From assembly GCF_009801115.1 (NCBI RefSeq), contig NZ_VTOL01000003.1:186001-250000 (forward strand): a stretch of DNA of 64,000 nt, written 5' to 3'. The DNA is from Dyadobacter sp. 3J3. GTDB lineage: Bacteria; Bacteroidota; Bacteroidia; Cytophagales; Spirosomataceae. Of the stretch, positions 36,554 to 45,684 are shown piece by piece; position 1 is the stretch's first letter; each line of letters starts with the position of its first letter. Made by a program: the position numbers and the translations under genes. The notes under the pieces were generated by a model. It was given only the letters and a program-made list of their open reading frames with translations. It was not told the DNA's origin and made no database searches.

Positions 36554-38062
36554 TCACTCAAAACTTCGCAATCCTTCTACGCGTAAATTGACATTACCCT
36601 GAGCAAAAACTACGGAATAAATGTGTTTTGGGGTCAAATAAACCTTATCTGGGGTAATCTCGGTAAGCGTTCCCTTTAATTGTACACCGTCTGTAACTTT
36701 ATAATTTGAAAGTGTCTGTTGGATACTTTTTTTAGCCTCTGCCATCTGCGTTCCTATACCAAAAACCATTTCTTTCTCCATCATTTTGGTAAATTTCCCT
36801 TGCAAGAGCCAATTTGCCGTCTTAATAATTGTACTTTTCGTATCCAGATCATAATCTAAATTTTTCAAAGACAATTTCTGAGAAACCGGATCATAGTAGG
36901 GAGTTCCCTTCAGAAATATACTTCCATTCATACTGCCTTTCAGCCCGGCCTTTATTATCAGCCGTTCATTTTGACCATACATTTCAATAGAAGTAACTTC
37001 AACATTATATTTTCCTCCCAAAAATGAAAATTTCTGTCCAGCGAACTGGGTTGTTGCAAGGCGTGCAGCATCTTCATAGGAAACCAGACTGATCAGCCCT
37101 ACCCGAAAATCGGAAGAAACCTTCTCGGCAATCTGTAAATCAGGTAATTTCGGAATTGGCTTTATAAGCGGCTTGATCGCCGATGTCACCGTTTGAGTAT
37201 AGCCTTTGATACCGATAGATGCCCGCAAGATGTTATTACTGGCCATTAATGGTGACATAACAATGGAAGTAGGCGTTACTACAAGCCAGGTGTCAAATTC
37301 TTTTGACAGCAAAACCGGCTGACGAGCCAGCGCCCAGGCTGCTTCAACATATTTTTTTATTTCAATACTACCCGTTACCTGCTGATCAATAGCTGATGTT
37401 ATCTTTTCAAAATTTTTGTTCAGCATCCGGCTCACCATGCTTTTAATAGGAATATTGATACCGGCTACTTTCACATTTGGTTCCGTGATCCAGTCGTAGC
37501 TGTCCACGTAAGTATCTGATTTCAGCTTCCAATCTGGTGAAATACCTATTTTTGAAATTAAACGGATACTGATTGAAAACTCCGTGTCCTTATACCCAGA
37601 TAAAGTCAATCCCAAAGGACTAACTTTATAACCCGCGCTGACCCAGATTTTGAGCGGAACTTCAAATAAAAAAGTTGAATCCTTGGCTACAACTCGAATC
37701 GGACTTAACTTCCAGACTTTTGCTTTCAGGTTATCATCGCCGTTATCTTCATAGCTGTTGTCTTCGTAAATCAAACCCTTAATTTGGCTATTGATCTGCG
37801 ATTCCAGCTCAGAAATGGGCATTTCTATGGGTAAATTTATTACCGACAGATGTTTTTCATTCTGAAGTTCTGTGTCTGAATACAAATATTCCTCCATAGG
37901 TTTTTTCGGCGTAGTGGTTTTAGGACGACATTGCCATTGACTCAGTCCGATCCCTGTCAATAAAATGAACCAGATTACACGCCTAAAGCGCTTATTTAAT
38001 TTTAACGAGCGTTGCACCGTATCCGAATTTTTCTTTTTGAGCATCTTTAAAATACTGAACAT
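36554..38062 (-). CDS. DUF4403 family protein
   Basis: This is a 502-residue DUF4403 protein. The N-terminal basic stretch and helix (RRVIWFILLTGIGLSQWQC) look like a lipoprotein signal with Cys as the mature start, though the box is not canonical. The mature part begins with paired beta segments of the family (LSVINLPIEMPISELESQIN, DTYVDSYDWITEPNVKVAGI). DUF4403 members are predicted to have a tubular lipid-binding fold. The function is unknown. The chosen start overlaps the DUF2027-Smr gene by 71 bp; an ATG at 38042-38044 would shorten the overlap to 53 bp. RNase P RNA follows downstream. Confidence 0.82.
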   Translation of the reverse strand: MFSILKMLKKKNSDTVQRSLKLNKRFRRVIWFILLTGIGLSQWQCRPKTTTPKKPMEEYLYSDTELQNEKHLSVINLPIEMPISELESQINSQIKGLIYEDNSYEDNGDDNLKAKVWKLSPIRVVAKDSTFLFEVPLKIWVSAGYKVSPLGLTLSGYKDTEFSISIRLISKIGISPDWKLKSDTYVDSYDWITEPNVKVAGINIPIKSMVSRMLNKNFEKITSAIDQQVTGSIEIKKYVEAAWALARQPVLLSKEFDTWLVVTPTSIVMSPLMASNNILRASIGIKGYTQTVTSAIKPLIKPIPKLPDLQIAEKVSSDFRVGLISLVSYEDAARLATTQFAGQKFSFLGGKYNVEVTSIEMYGQNERLIIKAGLKGSMNGSIFLKGTPYYDPVSQKLSLKNLDYDLDTKSTIIKTANWLLQGKFTKMMEKEMVFGIGTQMAEAKKSIQQTLSNYKVTDGVQLKGTLTEITPDKVYLTPKHIYSVVFAQGNVNLRVEGLRSFE

Positions 38063-38975
38063 GTTGATTTTTGCTCAGTCGGCGATGCAGTTCATCGCGC
38101 AACACGCCACTTCCCGCACCATGAATAAAAGTGATTTCTTCCATGCCATTTCCTATGGCCTGTTCCAGTTTCGTCTCAAAAATTGCAAGTTGTTTTTTCA
38201 AAATCTCGTCTTTCGACAATCTTGAAGAATCTTCAACGATTTTCTCAACATGCAGATCAACAATACCTTCCGGTTTTTCAATTTCAATTTTAGGCGTTAC
38301 CGAGCCACCCATTAAACTTGTACGAAGTTGTTCCTGGATATCGGATTTTACAACAACTTCTTCCTTTTTAACATTTTCTTCATCCAGCTGAAACACAAAA
38401 GCATCTTTGCCAATTACCGGAGCCGGTCCTTTACTTTTGTAGAAAGACTGCGCGCGGCATTTTATTTTCTTCTGAAAAGGAAGCAAGGCATCAAAAGCAC
38501 CTTCCCTGAAATAAAGCAGGTTGAAAGAGAAAACCGGCCAGTTTTCAAAATCCTTCATCTGTAATTCCGTAAGTTTTTGCGATGTTCTTGGCTGCAATAC
38601 TCCGGCAGCCAATCCCACATGTACATTTTCCACTTGCGTAGTTGCACTGAATGGTAATGTCCAGTCGGAATTGTTGATAATATGCAGTGTTACAGCTTTA
38701 TCATTAATGGAAACAAAAGCGATATAAATTCCTTTTTCCGAAAATGCAGCCTGACGCGGTGCAATTCTTTCACGTTGCGGCGCAATCGATTGTCCGGCAG
38801 GAGTTCTGTTCAAACGTTGTGACTCAACAGGTGATATCGTTACTAACTCGCTACGCAACACAGGAATACGAAAACCATCTTCAATCTCAACTTCTATTAC
38901 ATTGCCAGGTAAAAATGCGTAAACAATTCCTTCCTCACGGCCGTGAACCAATCTTACCTTATCTCCAATATTCAT
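37992..38975 (-). CDS. DUF2027 and Smr domain protein
   Basis: This is a 327-residue protein. Residues 1-50 resemble an SH3-like barrel (IGDKVRLVHGREEGIVY), about 70-200 are the DUF2027 region, and about 235-325 an Smr domain with VDLHVEKI and the catalytic-type loop FIHGAGSGVLRDELHR. Smr domains act as nicking nucleases in MutS2-type proteins, but here there is no MutS part, so the role is unknown. TAACTTTG on the minus strand at about 39026-39033 fits a -7 box. Its end overlaps the DUF4403 gene. Confidence 0.87.
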   Translation of the reverse strand: MNIGDKVRLVHGREEGIVYAFLPGNVIEVEIEDGFRIPVLRSELVTISPVESQRLNRTPAGQSIAPQRERIAPRQAAFSEKGIYIAFVSINDKAVTLHIINNSDWTLPFSATTQVENVHVGLAAGVLQPRTSQKLTELQMKDFENWPVFSFNLLYFREGAFDALLPFQKKIKCRAQSFYKSKGPAPVIGKDAFVFQLDEENVKKEEVVVKSDIQEQLRTSLMGGSVTPKIEIEKPEGIVDLHVEKIVEDSSRLSKDEILKKQLAIFETKLEQAIGNGMEEITFIHGAGSGVLRDELHRRLSKNQHVQYFKDAQKEKFGYGATLVKIK

Positions 38976-39067
38976 AATTATTCGATTTAATTCAATGACG
39001 ATTTATTAAAACTTCCGTCATCACAAAGTTACTTCTTTCTTTCCATCATGTTCCCGCCTTCTTACTA

Positions 39068-39985
39068 TCAAAAATATAATGGCCGGAAATCCACTCCTTT
39101 TTTACTTATCTGAAGCGCAGGTGCAGGAATTTTTAGTGAGTTGGCCAAAAAAGCAATCGTTCTGACGAACTTGCTCCGGGTTTTAATTTTTGTAAGATCA
39201 ATATCAAGAGAAAAATAATACTGCCGGTACGGACGATATCCCAGTTCCGTACTCTGTTTCGGATCTGCGGAAATCATATTTTGAATACCATAACCAACTG
39301 AAAAACATAACCAGGGCGGCCAGTTGCTATGCTTGAAAAATGAGCGCGGACTTCCTGAAAACCAATACGTTTGTCCATTGTAATCTTTCAGCCAGCGTTC
39401 CGTCGGTTTACTTCCCAGCAGATTAGGACGTTGTGCAGCGAGTGAGGTAAAATGGAAAGAGAATTTAGGCTGAATCCGTATCTCATCCCAAAGCGCAATT
39501 TGCCCTAAATAAATCACGGAACCGGTCAGATTCGCAACCATATCGCCCGGAGAAAATCCATAGTCAGGAGAAAATCCGTCCAGAATTTCGATAGGCGTTT
39601 GAAAAATGACACCGGAAATGGCGCCATAGATCATCATCTGTTTTTTTGAAATACCTGTTTTTTTATAAATTTCAGCAGTGTGGCGGGCTATTTGGTAGGA
39701 TGTGTAAACGTGCCCCATTTTGTCCATTTGCAGCCACTCATAAGTGTCATCCTGTACCCGGAAGTTGGTCAGTGGGTTTTTGTACCATGATTTGCTAAGT
39801 CCGTAAATTGTCCCAAGATAGAGTACCGACTGCGCTGCAAAAATGCCATGTAAAAGCTTATAATTAGGGATAACTTTTGCGGTAGAATCTGTTGTAATTT
39901 CCGCCCCCTGCGCCATCACAAAGTGTTGGCCAAAGAGCAGTAAATTGGTAAAAAAAAGAAAGCGTATAAGTTTAAAATATTTCAT
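39068..39985 (-). CDS. DUF2279 family protein
   Basis: This is a 305-residue protein. The signal peptide is residues 1-25 (IRFLFFTNLLLFGQHFVMAQ). The family body has DKMGHVYTSYQIAR, GAISGVIFQTPIEILDGFSPDYGFS (YfiM-like core with Asp and His positions) and a C-terminal beta region ending in an aromatic residue (PLYF), as expected for an outer-membrane-associated protein. The function is unknown. It has no operon partners: the VWA gene upstream ends 102 bp away. Confidence 0.85.
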   Translation of the reverse strand: MKYFKLIRFLFFTNLLLFGQHFVMAQGAEITTDSTAKVIPNYKLLHGIFAAQSVLYLGTIYGLSKSWYKNPLTNFRVQDDTYEWLQMDKMGHVYTSYQIARHTAEIYKKTGISKKQMMIYGAISGVIFQTPIEILDGFSPDYGFSPGDMVANLTGSVIYLGQIALWDEIRIQPKFSFHFTSLAAQRPNLLGSKPTERWLKDYNGQTYWFSGSPRSFFKHSNWPPWLCFSVGYGIQNMISADPKQSTELGYRPYRQYYFSLDIDLTKIKTRSKFVRTIAFLANSLKIPAPALQISKKGVDFRPLYF

Positions 39986-40087
39986 TAAAAAGTACCGAAA
40001 GGAGCTTTAAGATATTAGCTTTTGCCCGATCAGAAAGTTGTTGATTTATAACTTTATTGATTTTAAGGTTTTAAGAAAAAAATCGAT

Positions 40088-42169
40088 TTAATATCCGCCA
40101 TGATATTTCCTCAATCCCCATTCTGTTCCCAAAAGTAAGAGAATTAAGAAAAATAACCACTTTAAATGAATCAGCTCAACCATATCCTCGCTACTTTCCA
40201 GTCGATCAGGCGATCGGTTTGTTTTTAGTTTTTGAATTAGTTGTGTTAAAGTGGCAGGTTGAACAAATTCTCCACCGGTTTTTGCAGCCAGTTCGCGGAG
40301 CATACCAAAATCGGCGGTAGTATTGGCCATTTCAATATCCACATTTCTGATAACAAACTGTCCGTTAATTTTTTCCTGCATACCACGCACAGCAGTACTT
40401 GCCTGAAAACGATAAACGCCGTCCGTTAACCCACTGATATTGAAACGTGGATTTTCAGCAGAATGCGTATAAGTGTATTGTTTTGTTTTTCCCTTTTCAT
40501 CCGTTATATCGAGTTTTACTTCCTGTCCATAAATCGGTTCATAAATATCGTTGTAGATTTCAGTTTGAAAAACAACTTCTTCGCCCGCGTCAAATTCCGG
40601 ACGAACCGGATAAATCCTGAATTTTCGTTTATCATCCCGAACCGAAAGTATCTGAATCACTTTTTGAAAAAGATTATCCACCAATTCATGTTTTCCTGTT
40701 AAAGCAAATTCTTCCTGCCGCCATTGCCAGATTCCTTCACCCGCCAGAACTGCGGTTTTTTGCTCCGTTGCTGTATTTAATACCAAAAGTGGTTTTGTCG
40801 TATTCAGAGAACCGACTTTTTGAAACAAAATCGTCTCTGTTCCCTGCGAAATTGTGTATTCCCCAAAAGGAACTGAAAGCGGCGGAAGGCGTTCGAGCAA
40901 CTTCATACTTTCGTCGTTAAAATTAATCTGCTGAAATGACGGATTGTATCGCGCTGTAACCTTATCAAACTGCCCCTGATTGATATTAACCGTCAGCGAG
41001 CGATTCAGCGTATTCAACAACGGAACTGCGGATTGATTGCCCAGAATATAAAAAACAGGTCTTTTAGCATCCAGGATCTTTCGAACCAGCGCATTGCCCA
41101 ATCCCAAAACATTAGGAATCTGATGCAAAATGACCAGATCGTAGGGTTTATTTCCTATGGATTCCGCAGCTCCCTGAGATGCTGTAAGAATAGTAACATC
41201 AAGCTCGTAATTGTCATTACTTTCAATCAGACTTCTCAGCGCTTTTACGTCCGGATGCGGAGTCAGGGCAAGCAAAAGTATTTTCTGTCGACCGTCGATA
41301 ATATCAATATAAACATCTCTTTTATTATTCCGGGCCGAAGATTCACCCTGAATATTTCCAAGTTCTATGGTGTAATGCTGAACACCTTTTTGTTTGGATG
41401 ATGTAGTAAAATCAAAAGATTTGAAATAAGATAAACGATCAATAGTTACCGTCTGAGTCGAGATAATGCGTCCGTTTTGTTTTAAAGAAACCGTTGTAGA
41501 TTTTCCGGCCAATCCATTCGCCGCAATATCAACCCGGATTGGAAAATCATTTCCCAGATACGCTACCCGGTTGTTCACAACATCTTTTATTCTTATATCA
41601 AGATCAGGCACAGTATCACCAACTGCAATTGTATTAACCTTGAAAGGAAACTGATTAAAAGTTGGGGAGAGACCCTGATTAGAAATTCCATCCGAAAGCA
41701 AAATAACGTCCGTCAGGTTTCTTCCTTCAAAATTACTTTTAACCGTTTGAAGTAATCCGGAAAGATCGGTTTTGTTTTTATTGAACTGGATAGAATCTGT
41801 GGCTAAACCCGTACTTGTTTTGTCAAAAGTTTGAACACTTACCTCATAACCTGCATCATTTAATTCTTTTTCGGCAGCTTCAATTTGTTTTAATACCGGC
41901 TGCCCTACTCCATTGAGCGATTCTGAATTATCAATTGCAAATACGATTTTGGCTTTATCAACTGAACTTTCGGTTCTGCGAATTAAAGGATTCAGTAACA
42001 AAAAACAGATAAACGCCACTACGATACCCCTCAAAGCGGCCAGTGCATAATTTAATTTCCTACTCCATGAAGCTTCCGGCTGATACAAGAGCAACGCATA
42101 AGCACCACCCGCGAGAAGACAAATAATAATGAACCAATATGGAGTTTGAAATATAAGCTCTGAACGCAT
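40088..42169 (-). CDS. VWA-domain-like membrane protein
   Basis: This is a 693-residue protein. Two N-terminal helices (about 10-30 and 38-62) precede a VWA-type domain (75-190) with the MIDAS motif FAIDNSES (DxSxS) and a second acidic loop, LSDGISN. The middle (about 200-440) includes Ig-like beta sections and a stretch resembling a class-I glutamine amidotransferase fold (YDLVILHQIPNVLG), and a single helix near the C-terminus (LIHLKWLFFLILLLLGTEW) anchors it. It is not part of a full BatABCDE cluster. Such proteins often organise peptidoglycan- or MoxR-associated complexes, but the role here is unknown. Confidence 0.82.
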   Translation of the reverse strand: MRSELIFQTPYWFIIICLLAGGAYALLLYQPEASWSRKLNYALAALRGIVVAFICFLLLNPLIRRTESSVDKAKIVFAIDNSESLNGVGQPVLKQIEAAEKELNDAGYEVSVQTFDKTSTGLATDSIQFNKNKTDLSGLLQTVKSNFEGRNLTDVILLSDGISNQGLSPTFNQFPFKVNTIAVGDTVPDLDIRIKDVVNNRVAYLGNDFPIRVDIAANGLAGKSTTVSLKQNGRIISTQTVTIDRLSYFKSFDFTTSSKQKGVQHYTIELGNIQGESSARNNKRDVYIDIIDGRQKILLLALTPHPDVKALRSLIESNDNYELDVTILTASQGAAESIGNKPYDLVILHQIPNVLGLGNALVRKILDAKRPVFYILGNQSAVPLLNTLNRSLTVNINQGQFDKVTARYNPSFQQINFNDESMKLLERLPPLSVPFGEYTISQGTETILFQKVGSLNTTKPLLVLNTATEQKTAVLAGEGIWQWRQEEFALTGKHELVDNLFQKVIQILSVRDDKRKFRIYPVRPEFDAGEEVVFQTEIYNDIYEPIYGQEVKLDITDEKGKTKQYTYTHSAENPRFNISGLTDGVYRFQASTAVRGMQEKINGQFVIRNVDIEMANTTADFGMLRELAAKTGGEFVQPATLTQLIQKLKTNRSPDRLESSEDMVELIHLKWLFFLILLLLGTEWGLRKYHGGY

Positions 42170-42397
42170 AATTGTGAGAAAGCAGTTTCGCAGTAAACAG
42201 TATTACAGAAATATAGTAAACAGTTTTCCAGAAAGCATTATTGTAGTAAATATTATTACAATAAAATATAAGGAACAAAAAATGGAATAATCATCAAATC
42301 AGCTAAAATTACAATTCATAGCCACACGGAATGGCATTTTTCACTCTTTCAAAACAATAGAAAAAACAAATCGTAAAGTACATTTACCCTAAATCAA

Positions 42398-42419
42398 AAA
42401 AAGAGCCGAAGCTCTTTTC
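42398..42419 (-). terminator. intrinsic terminator after fabG
   Basis: AAAAGAGC and GCTCTTTT form an 8-bp perfect stem with a CGAA tetraloop and A/T runs on both sides. It lies about 85 bp after the fabG stop, beyond the repeat at 42465. Confidence 0.8.
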
Positions 42420-42464
42420 CTGATTATATAACTTCAAGTTGATCCACAAAATCCCATTCTCCAC

Positions 42465-42491
42465 ACTTTCAACCGAGCGGCGGTCGCTTTC
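42465..42491 (-). repeat. dispersed GC-rich repeat after fabG, matching 15023-15049
   Basis: Read leftward, GAAAGCGACCGC then CTCGGTTGAAAGT matches the ccoQP post-stop repeat at 23 of 27 positions. The block starts TTGAAAGTGG two bases after the fabG TAG. It is GC-rich within an AT-rich spacer. Confidence 0.6.
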
Positions 42492-42502
42492 CACTTTCAA
42501 CT

Positions 42503-43249
42503 CTACGTAAGCATCCCACCATCAACCTGCAAAACCTGCCCCGTAATATAACGTGACATATCAGAAGCTAAAAACACACAGGCATCCGCAACATCTTCAG
42601 GCTGTCCTCCGCGTTTCATTGGGATAGATTGTTTCCATTCTTCCACCGCTTTTGAATCTACTGCATCCGTCATTTCAGTTTCGATAAAACCTGGTGCTAC
42701 TGCATTGGAGCGAATATTTCTTGATCCAAGCTCCAAGGCAATCGATTTTGTAAAACCGATAATACCTGCTTTTGAAGCTGCATAGTTAGACTGCCCGGCA
42801 TTTCCACTAATACCGACAACCGAAGTGATATTGATTATGGATCCGCTTTTCGCACGAACCATGCTTTTAGTAGCTGCTTTTGTAAGGTTGAATACCGATT
42901 TCAAATTGATATTGATAACAGTATCCCAGTTTTCTTCACTCATACGCATCAGCAAACCATCACGGGTTACGCCAGCGTTGTTGATCAGAATATCCAGTTT
43001 TCCAAAATCTGCGATAACGTCAGTAACCAGTTGGTCGGCTTGCTGAAAATCCGCTGCATCGGAACGGTATCCTTTTGCCTTGATACCAAATGCCTCCAGT
43101 TCTTTTACCAAAGCTTCACCTTTTTCCACGCTGGAAAGATAAGTGAAAGCCACGTTCGCTCCTTCCTGAGCCAGGCGCAAAGCAATGGAACGTCCAATAC
43201 CACGGGAAGCTCCGGTTACCAAAGCCACTTTATTTTCTACTAATCTCAT
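42503..43249 (-). CDS. fabG: 3-oxoacyl-ACP reductase
   Basis: This gives 248 residues from the ATG at 43247-43249; the open frame extends 50 codons upstream but lacks family similarity and runs through the promoter. FabG reduces 3-oxoacyl-ACP with NADPH in fatty acid elongation. The classical SDR motifs are present: TGASRGIGRSIA, NNAG, the SVVGISGNAGQSNYAASKAG block (catalytic Ser, Tyr, Lys) and VAPGFIETEMTD. The last residues, TGQVLQVDGGM, are standard. A strong promoter lies upstream and a terminator downstream, so it is transcribed alone. Confidence 0.93.
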   Translation of the reverse strand: MRLVENKVALVTGASRGIGRSIALRLAQEGANVAFTYLSSVEKGEALVKELEAFGIKAKGYRSDAADFQQADQLVTDVIADFGKLDILINNAGVTRDGLLMRMSEENWDTVININLKSVFNLTKAATKSMVRAKSGSIINITSVVGISGNAGQSNYAASKAGIIGFTKSIALELGSRNIRSNAVAPGFIETEMTDAVDSKAVEEWKQSIPMKRGGQPEDVADACVFLASDMSRYITGQVLQVDGGMLT

Positions 43250-43286
43250 AAACAGGATAAAAATCGGATAGAATTGTTTCGAGTCG

Positions 43287-43316
43287 CAAAAATAGGGTAT
43301 TGTCTTGCACGAACAA
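43287..43316 (-). promoter_or_regulatory. promoter of fabG
   Basis: Read leftward, TTG (43314-43316), 19 bp, then TATTTTTG (43287-43294): an exact match to the Bacteroidota TTG-N19-TAnnTTTG consensus, giving a leader of about 30 nt before the ATG at 43249. Confidence 0.8.
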
Positions 43317-43482
43317 AAATTGGGAGGGTGAAAGTTGTGGGCCGTGTTGGAAAAAGAAGATCTTTGTTTGCTTATTTTGATATTAAAAGATCTAATCAAA
43401 TGAGGAATAAAGTAATTGAATTCACAACCTGTATTTAGATGAAGTTCAATTACCTTAGTAAATGAATCTTCAAAGTCCTTAA

Positions 43483-43740
43483 ATGGAAAATTTAATAATA
43501 CAAATAAAACGTGCGAAGGTTAGAAAACTTATCGACAGCCTTGCCGATTGGGGATTGATCACATTATTACCCAATCGACCTACATGGTCAGAGCGTTGGA
43601 AAACATTATCTGCCTCACTTCCACAATCTTCTGAAATTTCCGAAGAGGAGATTCTAAATGAAATTGCAGAGGTTCGTAAAAAAAGACTAAATGCTGAAAA
43701 AAATAAAACAGACGTCGTTTTTCAATATAATAATTCATAA
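43483..43740 (+). CDS. orphan antitoxin-like protein
   Basis: This is an 85-residue protein beginning MENLIIQIKRAKVRKLIDSL, closely patterned on the first 30 residues of the antitoxin-like protein at 29243 (METVLVQITNIKAYKLLADL). The C-terminal half is charged and helical (SEEEILNEIAEVRKKR). No PIN or other toxin frame follows: the stop is followed by a short spacer and the SDR gene. It may be the remainder of a toxin-antitoxin pair or act alone. Confidence 0.55.
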   Translation: MENLIIQIKRAKVRKLIDSLADWGLITLLPNRPTWSERWKTLSASLPQSSEISEEEILNEIAEVRKKRLNAEKNKTDVVFQYNNS

Positions 43741-43807
43741 ATCACCCTCCACCCAAACCTTCCTGGCACTGTCTTTGTTGCCCTGTTTATAAAACTAAAT
43801 TACTAAT

Positions 43808-43822
43808 TGACCGTTCCGGTCA
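43808..43822. promoter_or_regulatory. palindrome upstream of the SDR gene, candidate operator
   Basis: TGACCG and CGGTCA form perfect 6-bp arms around a 3-bp centre, 19 bp before the SDR start. The position would block or overlap the promoter. The binding protein is unknown. Confidence 0.4.
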
Positions 43823-43841
43823 TAAAATATTTTCAACAAAA

Positions 43842-44555
43842 ATGGCAGAATCAACAAAAACAGCCCTGATCACCGGAGGCTCAAAAGGAATTGGATATGG
43901 CGTAGCCGAAGCACTTGTTAAAGATGGAATTCAGGTCGCAATTACCAGTCGCTCACAAAAAAGCGCTGATGAAGCGGCCGCTAAACTGAATGCAACCCGT
44001 GAAGGCTCTGCAATTGGAATTGAGTCTGATGTACGCAGTCTGGAATCTCAGCAAAATGCAGTAAAAATAATTCTTGAAAAATGGGGACAACTTGATTATG
44101 TGATTGCTAATGCCGGCGTGGGCCATTTTGCCCCAATTTACCATCTGACTGTTGAACAATGGCAGGAAACGATTGATATCAATCTTACAGGCGTATTTTT
44201 CAGTGCAAAAGCTACACTTGCCGCGTTGAAAGAAACAAAAGGATATTTTATCAATATTTCCAGTCTTGCCGGAACCAACTTTTTCCCGGACGGAACGGCC
44301 TACAATGCCAGTAAATTCGGTTTGGTAGGATTTTCCCAAGCGATGATGATGGATGTAAGAAAAGACGGTATCAAAGTTTCGACGATCATGCCGGGTTCTG
44401 TTGCTACTGAATTTGCAGATCATACACCGTCAGAAAAGGATGCGTGGAAAATCCAGCCGGAAGATATAGGACAGATCGTTTCCGATTTAATCAAAATGCC
44501 AGCCCGGACTTTACCAAGTAAAATTGAAGTAAGACCTTCGGTTCCAGGAAAATAA
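43842..44555 (+). CDS. short-chain dehydrogenase/reductase
   Basis: This is a 237-residue classical SDR. The cofactor motif is TGGSKGIGYGVA, followed by ANAG, the catalytic Ser in ISSLAG, and Tyr/Lys in YNASKFG. After PGSVATEF the protein ends without the usual GGxxxD loop, so it is a few residues shorter than FabG. It resembles oxidoreductases often labelled 3-ketoacyl-ACP reductase, but its substrate is unknown. It lies close to fabG yet on the opposite strand, and the two are only distantly similar outside the core. Confidence 0.85.
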   Translation: MAESTKTALITGGSKGIGYGVAEALVKDGIQVAITSRSQKSADEAAAKLNATREGSAIGIESDVRSLESQQNAVKIILEKWGQLDYVIANAGVGHFAPIYHLTVEQWQETIDINLTGVFFSAKATLAALKETKGYFINISSLAGTNFFPDGTAYNASKFGLVGFSQAMMMDVRKDGIKVSTIMPGSVATEFADHTPSEKDAWKIQPEDIGQIVSDLIKMPARTLPSKIEVRPSVPGK

Positions 44556-44601
44556 TTTTAGGTTTTGTAGCAAGCAGTTTTATTTTTGAAAAAGCTGTTT
44601 G

Positions 44602-45684
44602 CTACAAACTAATTTCATTTCTTCCATACCATTTCGAATACAAGTAAAAAGAAGAAAGCAATCCTGCACCGGCAAGTCCCCAGACCGGAATTTTATACAA
44701 AATGAACAAAGTCAAAATCACGAAACCAATTAATACTGGTTTTAGCAGATCTTCCAGTATTCCCCCTTGTTTGTACAAATAAGCATGAAAAAGCATAAGA
44801 ATTGCAAGACCCAATCCGTACAATTGTATAATTTCAAATAAAGAAAGCAACTGATATTTTGCAGCAATTAAAGTTTCGGGAATGATAATCAAAGCATGAG
44901 TCAATAGAATTCTTTTGAAGCGGGTGGTTATCGAGATGGGCAAAGATCTGTTCCAAAGCCAAACTTCGTTTTCCCAATGAAAGAGTTCAAACGAAATCCC
45001 GACATTTAGAAGATAACCTAAAGACAATCCGACTGCCGGTAATCTAAGATCGTAATTATCTGTATTATAATAAATTAAGGTACACATCGAAACACCAATC
45101 GCTCCTGCTTTACAGGCCAGCAAAGTAAGTCCTCTCTCCCGGAAAAGCCATTCTACCGACCAGTATATCCAGGAAACCGGTCTTGGAAACGGCCAGTTAA
45201 AAATTGTTTTATTTTTGGCATGATACAAAACCGGATTGCGGATTCGCCATTCTGATAATAAAATAAGTGATAAACTGAATAAAATATACCAGACGAAAAT
45301 TGGCCAGATATTTCCTAGTAATCTATCCTGTTTGGCTATGGAAATGATATAAATGCCATAATACAAAATGGGTTGCAAGAAACCGAGTGCCATCATTCCA
45401 AATCGCAAAAAGCGTTTCGAAGATGGCCAGAGACGAGTATTATAGATAAAATTATATTCCGGCTGTATCCATAATGTTTTGATAAAATGCAGACATAAAA
45501 GCGTGTACAAAAGCCAGATCCCGCCCAAATACAGCATCCCAAATCGATCTGTAAGAAAGAAAACTGCAAAAGCATAATGCTCTCTCCCACTCAGAAATCC
45601 GAAAAGCAAACCCATCAAAACAAAAAACATTCCCGAACGCTGCCGGAAAAATGCCTGAACCGTAGAAATCATCAACACTTTCAT
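44602..45684 (-). CDS. ABC transporter membrane protein, unclassified
   Basis: This is a 360-residue protein with about ten hydrophobic segments and no soluble domain of note. It resembles the exporter-type permeases of Bacteroidota (helix pairs separated by short basic loops, such as EWRIRNPVLYHAKNKT) but carries no family motif I can name. Its start overlaps the end of the ATP-binding protein gene by 4 bp, which supports a two-gene transporter. The substrate is unknown. Confidence 0.7.
   Translation of the reverse strand: MKVLMISTVQAFFRQRSGMFFVLMGLLFGFLSGREHYAFAVFFLTDRFGMLYLGGIWLLYTLLCLHFIKTLWIQPEYNFIYNTRLWPSSKRFLRFGMMALGFLQPILYYGIYIISIAKQDRLLGNIWPIFVWYILFSLSLILLSEWRIRNPVLYHAKNKTIFNWPFPRPVSWIYWSVEWLFRERGLTLLACKAGAIGVSMCTLIYYNTDNYDLRLPAVGLSLGYLLNVGISFELFHWENEVWLWNRSLPISITTRFKRILLTHALIIIPETLIAAKYQLLSLFEIIQLYGLGLAILMLFHAYLYKQGGILEDLLKPVLIGFVILTLFILYKIPVWGLAGAGLLSSFYLYSKWYGRNEISL

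Noticed and set aside
42170..42300. AT-rich inverted repeat TTATTGTA...TACAATAA before the VWA gene
   Set aside because: Arms are all A/T except one G/C pair in low-complexity DNA, so chance is likely; not listed as an operator.
43250..43399. 50-codon upstream extension of fabG
   Set aside because: The extension overlaps an exact promoter match at 43287-43316 and has no similarity to the SDR start.
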